Shown: positions 60,456 through 64,000 of the stretch, one piece after another
Layout of the letters: each line of letters begins with the position of its first letter
Numbering within the stretch: position 1 is the stretch's first letter
NCBI GenBank assembly: GCA_963750935.1
Contig: CAVVSR010000019.1
Coordinates: 177,792 to 241,791 of the forward strand
Length of the DNA: 64,000 nt
Direction: 5' to 3'
Source: JACCXG01 sp963750935
Lineage (GTDB): Bacteria > Acidobacteriota > Vicinamibacteria > Vicinamibacterales > 2-12-FULL-66-21
The notes under the pieces: generated by a model
What the model was told of the DNA's origin: nothing
What the model saw: only the letters and a program-made list of their open reading frames with translations
Database searches by the model: none
Position numbers and translations under genes: made by a program

Positions 60456-61969
60456 ACACTACCGGAGTCACCGATTTCGTACAGCGCCTCTTTCAATCGA
60501 GTGAGCCGGTCAACAAGCGAGCGCCCAGCCGCTACGGCATCCTCGTAGCCACCCGAGACACGCCAATCCCGGAACTCGCCGGAAGCGAGCCAGATGTCCT
60601 TCGCGAAACGTCGCAGCGTTTCCGCTCGTTGTTGCGCGATCTCGCTCCGGCGCTCCAGCCGCTGACCGAGTTGCGCTGCGAGTTCAGGTAAGGTGCTATC
60701 ACGCATTCCCCGCCGCTCGATAGGCTTGGGGGAGAACCTCACATCATCCGAGCGGAAGGCCAAAAAGTCTGGCGCCGGCGCGGCTGCGAATTGCCCAAGT
60801 GAACTGGTCGGCCCAATCAGGCCCAATCCTTCGACCGACATGCCGTAAGGCAGAACCTGCGGAATGCGCTCGATGCGAACCGGATCGCGGGGATCGACGC
60901 TCGGCTCTTCCGCAACTGCGACCCAGGAGGTCATCCGGCTTGAGACAGAATGCTCCCGCGCCACTTTTTCTATGCGACAGTCGATCTCCTGGCGGTCGCC
61001 GCCGCAAGCAAGATCCAGTTCCAACTCTTCGATCCGCTCCCTCGCCCACCGAGCGCTGATCGTCGGCGGCCCTTCACCCGGAACCGTCGCCGGAACCTGG
61101 AGATGCTGTTCCCAGCTTCCGTCCGCCGTCCGGCCGCGAACGATGAGCATTCCACCGTCGGGATGCAGCCGGACCGGTATGAGCGACGGTGATGCGCTGA
61201 GGAGGTCGTGGACGTGCGACGGTTCGTCCAGAAGGGCGGTTCCTTCCAGAGTGATGTCCACGACGACTGGTTCACCTGTAGCGGCCACGATCTTCTGGAC
61301 GGCCAGTCCGCTCGGCTCATCGAGATCGACGATCACCTCTACGCCTCGCCCGGCCCGTGCTGCCGGCGCGAGAAACGCGCGGTTCGTCGCCGCTCCGACG
61401 CCGACAGAGTGCAGGCGCGATCCTGCCGGCAGGCCGTCCCTGATCGCGCGCACCGCTTCCGCCTCGAAGCCGATCAGCCCGTCTGTGACGACGACAACCT
61501 GCCGCGGTGTGTCCGGCCTGAGCGGACGCAGGGCCTCACCTATCGCGGGGATCAGGTCTGTGCCACCATCAGTGCGCAGACGTTCAACCCACGCGCGCGC
61601 CTTGCGCCGTTCACCGGCCGTCATCGGGACGGGAGCTTCTGGTACCTCCGCCTCCCCGATCCAAACGCCACTATCTCCAGCCGGTCGTCATCTCCAAGCT
61701 TCTCGATCAGAGCAGCGACGACGGCCTTGAGGTGATCGAGGGATTTGCCGCTCATGGACCCGCTCACGTCCAGCAGCAGCACAAGATCGCGAGGCATGTG
61801 CGTGCGGGCCATGGAAGGGGGCGCAATCGTGAGCAGGCCAAAGGCAGACGCGGACTCGGGTCCGGCGGGTCTAGCGCGCCGTAGCGTGCATCCTGGAGCA
61901 CCGGACGCACAGGTCCACCTGATGGCGATGTCGCGATCGAGCGTTGCGGAATCCGCCAAGGTCACGACA

Positions 61970-61976
61970 CTCCCTG
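61970..61976. repeat. 7-bp direct repeat, left (CTCCCTG)
   Basis: CTCCCTG touches the left IS end, and the same 7 bases follow the right end at 63225-63231. The bases beyond differ on both sides, so the repeat is exactly 7 bp and fits a target-site duplication. Confidence 0.8.
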
Positions 61977-61998
61977 GGCTTGATCCGATTTCGTGGAC
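61977..61998. repeat. Left terminal inverted repeat of the IS
   Basis: 22 bp, with GCTTGATCCG at positions 2-11 and GTGGAC at the inner end. 18 of 22 bases pair with the right end. Confidence 0.75.
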
Positions 61999-62019
61999 AC
62001 GTTCCGAAAGGTGGATACG

Positions 62020-62334
62020 ATGTCCCGAATGTCCGACAGCAAAGGCCGGCGTCCCCGGCGGCAGTTCGACGACGACTTCAAAGCGCAAGCCGTCCGCCTG
62101 GTGCTCCAGGACGGCAAGTCGATTGGGGCGGTGGCCCGCGATCTCGACCTCACTGAGTCTGCGCTGCGTCAATGGGTCGAGCGGGCCCGGGCGGATCGCA
62201 CCGGCGGCCGGACCGGCCTGACCACTGCCGAGCGCGAGGAGCTGGCGCGGCTGCGGAAAGAGAATCGCGAGCTGCGGACGGAGCGCGACATCCTAAAAAA
62301 AGCCGCGGCCTTCTTCGCGAAGCACCAGGCGTAA
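62020..62334 (+). CDS. IS3-family transposase OrfA
   Basis: About 104 aa. HTH_Tnp_1 region QFDDDFKAQAVRLVLQDGKS then IGAVARDLDLTESALRQWVE, followed by a leucine-zipper-like LARLRKENRELRTERDILKK. It binds the IS ends. The ATG at 62020 is preferred to a GTG at 61993, which lies in the terminal repeat. The slippery site for OrfAB lies near its end. Confidence 0.88.
   Translation: MSRMSDSKGRRPRRQFDDDFKAQAVRLVLQDGKSIGAVARDLDLTESALRQWVERARADRTGGRTGLTTAEREELARLRKENRELRTERDILKKAAAFFAKHQA
62295..62302 (+). promoter_or_regulatory. Programmed -1 frameshift site (A7G)
   Basis: Seven As and a G in the ILKKAAAFF codons of orfA. A -1 slip here leads directly into the orfB frame (KSRGLLREAPGVRFAW), as in other IS3-family elements that make an OrfAB transposase. 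Confidence 0.75.
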
Positions 62335-63195
62335 GGTTTGCCTGGATTGCGGCGGAGAGGGCCGAGTACTCCATCGCGCAGTGCTGTCACGCTCTTCGGG
62401 TGTCGCCGAGCGGCTTCTATGCCTGGCAGCACCGTCCTGAGTCAGCGCATGCCCTGCGCGACCGCCAGCTCCGCGTCTTAATTCGGGCATCGCATGAGGG
62501 GAGCCGTCGGGCGTACGGGAGCCCGCGAGTGCTCGAGGATCTGATCGAGCAGAGGCATTCCGATCAGCCGAAAACGGGTCGCGCGGCTGATGCAGGCCGA
62601 AGGGCTCAGGGCCCGCGTCCGCAAGCGCTTCCGCTCGACGACGATGAGCGATCACGATCAGCCGATCGCCGGCAATGTCCTCGACCGCCAGTTTGCGGCC
62701 GAGCGGCCGAATCAGCGCTGGGTCGGCGACACGACCGAGTTCCTGATCGGCAGCAGCGCCAAGCTCTATCTGGCCGCCATCATGGACCTGCACTCTCGGT
62801 TCATCGTCGGCTGGGCGGTCAGTGCAGTGAATGACCGGCATCTTACCCTCAGCGCCCTCAACAAGGCGGTGAAGCGGCGCTGTCCGGATGCCGGCCTCTT
62901 GCACCACTCCGATCAGGGCTGCACGTACGCCAGCGAGGACTATCGGACGCGGCTCGCACAGCACGGGATCACCTGTTCGATGAGTCGTCGCGGCAATTGC
63001 TACGACAACGCTGTGATGGAGAGCTGGTTCTCGACCGTGAAGAGCGAAGAGAGCGAGCGCTTCGAGAGCGACGCCCACGCCAAGGAGGCCTTGTTCGATT
63101 ACATCGAGGTGTTCTATAACCAGCGTCGTCGTCACTCGACGCTCGGCCAGATCAGCCCAGCGGAGTTCGAACGGCGATCGACTCACGCCGCATAG
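62295..63195 (+). CDS. IS3-family transposase OrfB (DDE; one unexplained frameshift)
   Basis: About 295 aa entered by -1 frameshifting. It has HTH_21-like YGSPRVLEDL and the rve integrase core: first Asp in VGDTTEFLIG, second in LLHHSDQGCTY, Glu in NCYDNAVMESWFSTVKSE. A further frame break near 62560, between RHSD and KRVARLMQAEGLR, would stop activity if real. All three catalytic residues are present. Confidence 0.85.
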
Positions 63196-63202
63196 TCAAA
63201 CC

Positions 63203-63224
63203 GTCCACCGAACCGGATCAAGCG
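63203..63224. repeat. Right terminal inverted repeat of the IS
   Basis: 22 bp, complementary to the left end at 18 positions. It begins 8 bp after the orfB stop. Confidence 0.75.
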
Positions 63225-63231
63225 CTCCCTG
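63225..63231. repeat. 7-bp direct repeat, right (CTCCCTG)
   Basis: Second copy of the putative target-site duplication, directly outside the right IS end. Confidence 0.8.
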
Positions 63232-64000
63232 ATTTGGCGATCGCGTGTGTTGCTGATGTCGGCTGTTCGGAAAAATCGTCATCGATGGTCAACTGAACGG
63301 ACACCGTCGCGCGGCCCGAACTCTTCACGACGTCAACCGTCACCGCCTCGGCGTCTCGAACCGTGTTCTCGGCACCGAGGTAGCGTGGTGCGATGACCGT
63401 AGGAAGCGCCACTCCCAGCCGACGTCGGGCACCCATGCCAGTGGATGATCAATTGTCAATTCGACCGTGACATCTGTTACTGCTGGGATGTTCCCGAGAT
63501 GTTGTGTAAAGAAGTTCGATCGATGCTGTTCGACCAAGCCGGCGGTCCGGCCCACCAGGCGCGCTTCGTCGTAGATTTCGCGCGCCTCGCCGCGGCTAGC
63601 AATCTGCCCTTTGATTTCTCGCTGGCCTGCACGTATTTCGTAACCCGCGACCGCGCCGTCGGCCGGCAGAGGAAACGAGTAGGTAAGCTCCAGAGGCCCT
63701 GAGTAAGGGTTTGTAAAGTGCTGCTGCAGTCGAATCCGGGCAATACCGGCTGTAGCCGTTCCCGTTAGGGTGATCGACTTCAGGGGCGATCCCTCGCCGG
63801 TGAACGACACGAGTCGTGCACCGTTCGAGGCGGGAGAACACTGAGGCATTTCAGAAGGCGTCAAGGGTCCTGACATCGGATTGCTCCTCTATCATGAAGA
63901 ACAATCAAAGCCGTGGATCTGTGACAGGCACCCGATAGCAATGTTGTTGGTCGGAAACGGATAGAGGCGGCCCGAGCAGCTGATTGGCGTGAATTCGCGC

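Larger units (their letters stand above)
61977..63224 (+). mobile_element. IS3-family insertion sequence (1248 bp)
   Basis: The terminal 22-bp inverted repeats (61977-61998 and 63203-63224) match at 18 positions and share GCTTGATCCG and GTGGAC. Inside are orfA, an A7G slippery site and orfB with a DDE transposase. The element sits in the VIT/VWA gene in the opposite orientation. The direct repeat of 7 bp is longer than the usual 3-5 bp of IS3 elements. Confidence 0.88.
60452..63876 (-). pseudogene. VIT/VWA domain protein, interrupted by an IS element
   Basis: Part 1 (63876 to 63225) is a VIT domain: SITLTGTATAGIARIRLQQH, FTNPYSGPLELTYSFPLPAD and EAREIYDEARLVGRTAGLVE, ending AIAKSG. Part 2 (61976 to 60452) has the VWA MIDAS LLLDVSGSMSGKSLDHLKAV, RKARAWVERLRTDGGTDLIP and QVVVVTDGLIGFE. 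Without the IS and one 7-bp repeat, the junction reads AIAKSGSVVTLADSA in frame. Two further one-base gaps (near 63400 and 61656) look like homopolymer errors. VIT/VWA proteins mediate metal-dependent protein contacts. The insertion should abolish function. Confidence 0.88.

Overview
The window is high-GC bacterial DNA, about two thirds G+C by eye. It has no rRNA, tRNA or CRISPR that I can recognise. The protein families point to Acidobacteriota, probably Vicinamibacteria, an inference from gene content and not from a marker gene. They include a Ser/Thr kinase with a TolB-like propeller, a subtilisin with C-terminal VWGT repeats, an MA-like metallopeptidase, DUF1579, DUF3455, DUF5777, CHRD and DUF6717 proteins, ECF42 with a DGPF partner, and collagen-like and VIT/VWA proteins. 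Many genes carry one-base frameshifts, mostly in or beside homopolymers. When the base is restored, normal protein ends and 4-bp stop/start overlaps often reappear. I therefore read most of them as consensus errors in a draft assembly and annotate those genes as CDS with a stated frameshift.

Layout. 0-10.7 kb: an edge-truncated metallopeptidase, CstA with a 56-aa partner, a bacilliredoxin, an AlkD-like glycosylase, an ECF42/DGPF pair, a beta-barrel/lipoprotein pair, a methyltransferase, a YdeI-like protein and a two-domain polyphosphate:AMP phosphotransferase. 11-25.6 kb: subtilisin plus hybrid histidine kinase, DUF1579, a TPM protein, an exported methyltransferase, an orphan DGPF protein, the kinase, a glucosidase, an SDR, a DUF2231-Rieske protein and a VOC protein. 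25.6-28.4 kb: a minus-strand operon (epimerase, ECF sigma, DUF3455, glycine-zipper protein) whose genes all overlap.

28.4-39.7 kb is the most unusual part. Two paralogous XRE/NB-ARC/TPR regulators flank a minus-strand operon for a CuA protein, a diheme cytochrome c, a free-standing glutamyl-tRNA reductase dimerisation domain and an FMN reductase. The promoter of the first regulator has four 7-bp direct repeats at 11-bp spacing, the last one 8 bp from a TATAAG box, as at SARP/AfsR promoters. A second four-unit array of the same kind lies at 37.5 kb between a DUF5777 gene and an RTX-like gene.

39.7-47.6 kb: an S9 peptidase, a 290-bp branched palindromic repeat, an FAD monooxygenase, a lytic transglycosylase, a HicB antitoxin with a broken HicA, and small proteins. 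48.6-55.3 kb: a glycan-assembly cluster with a UDP-GlcNAc 2-epimerase, two family-2 glycosyltransferases and a membrane protein of about 1300 aa built of two similar halves. 55.3-59.3 kb: collagen-like and TPR proteins, then a zinc ribbon/Bpt aminoacyl-tRNA-protein transferase beside DUF6717. 59.3-63.9 kb: an operon of VIT/VWA protein, 118-aa protein, sigma factor and 76-aa protein. Its first gene is split by a 1.25-kb IS3-family element. Removing the element and one copy of its 7-bp repeat restores that reading frame exactly.
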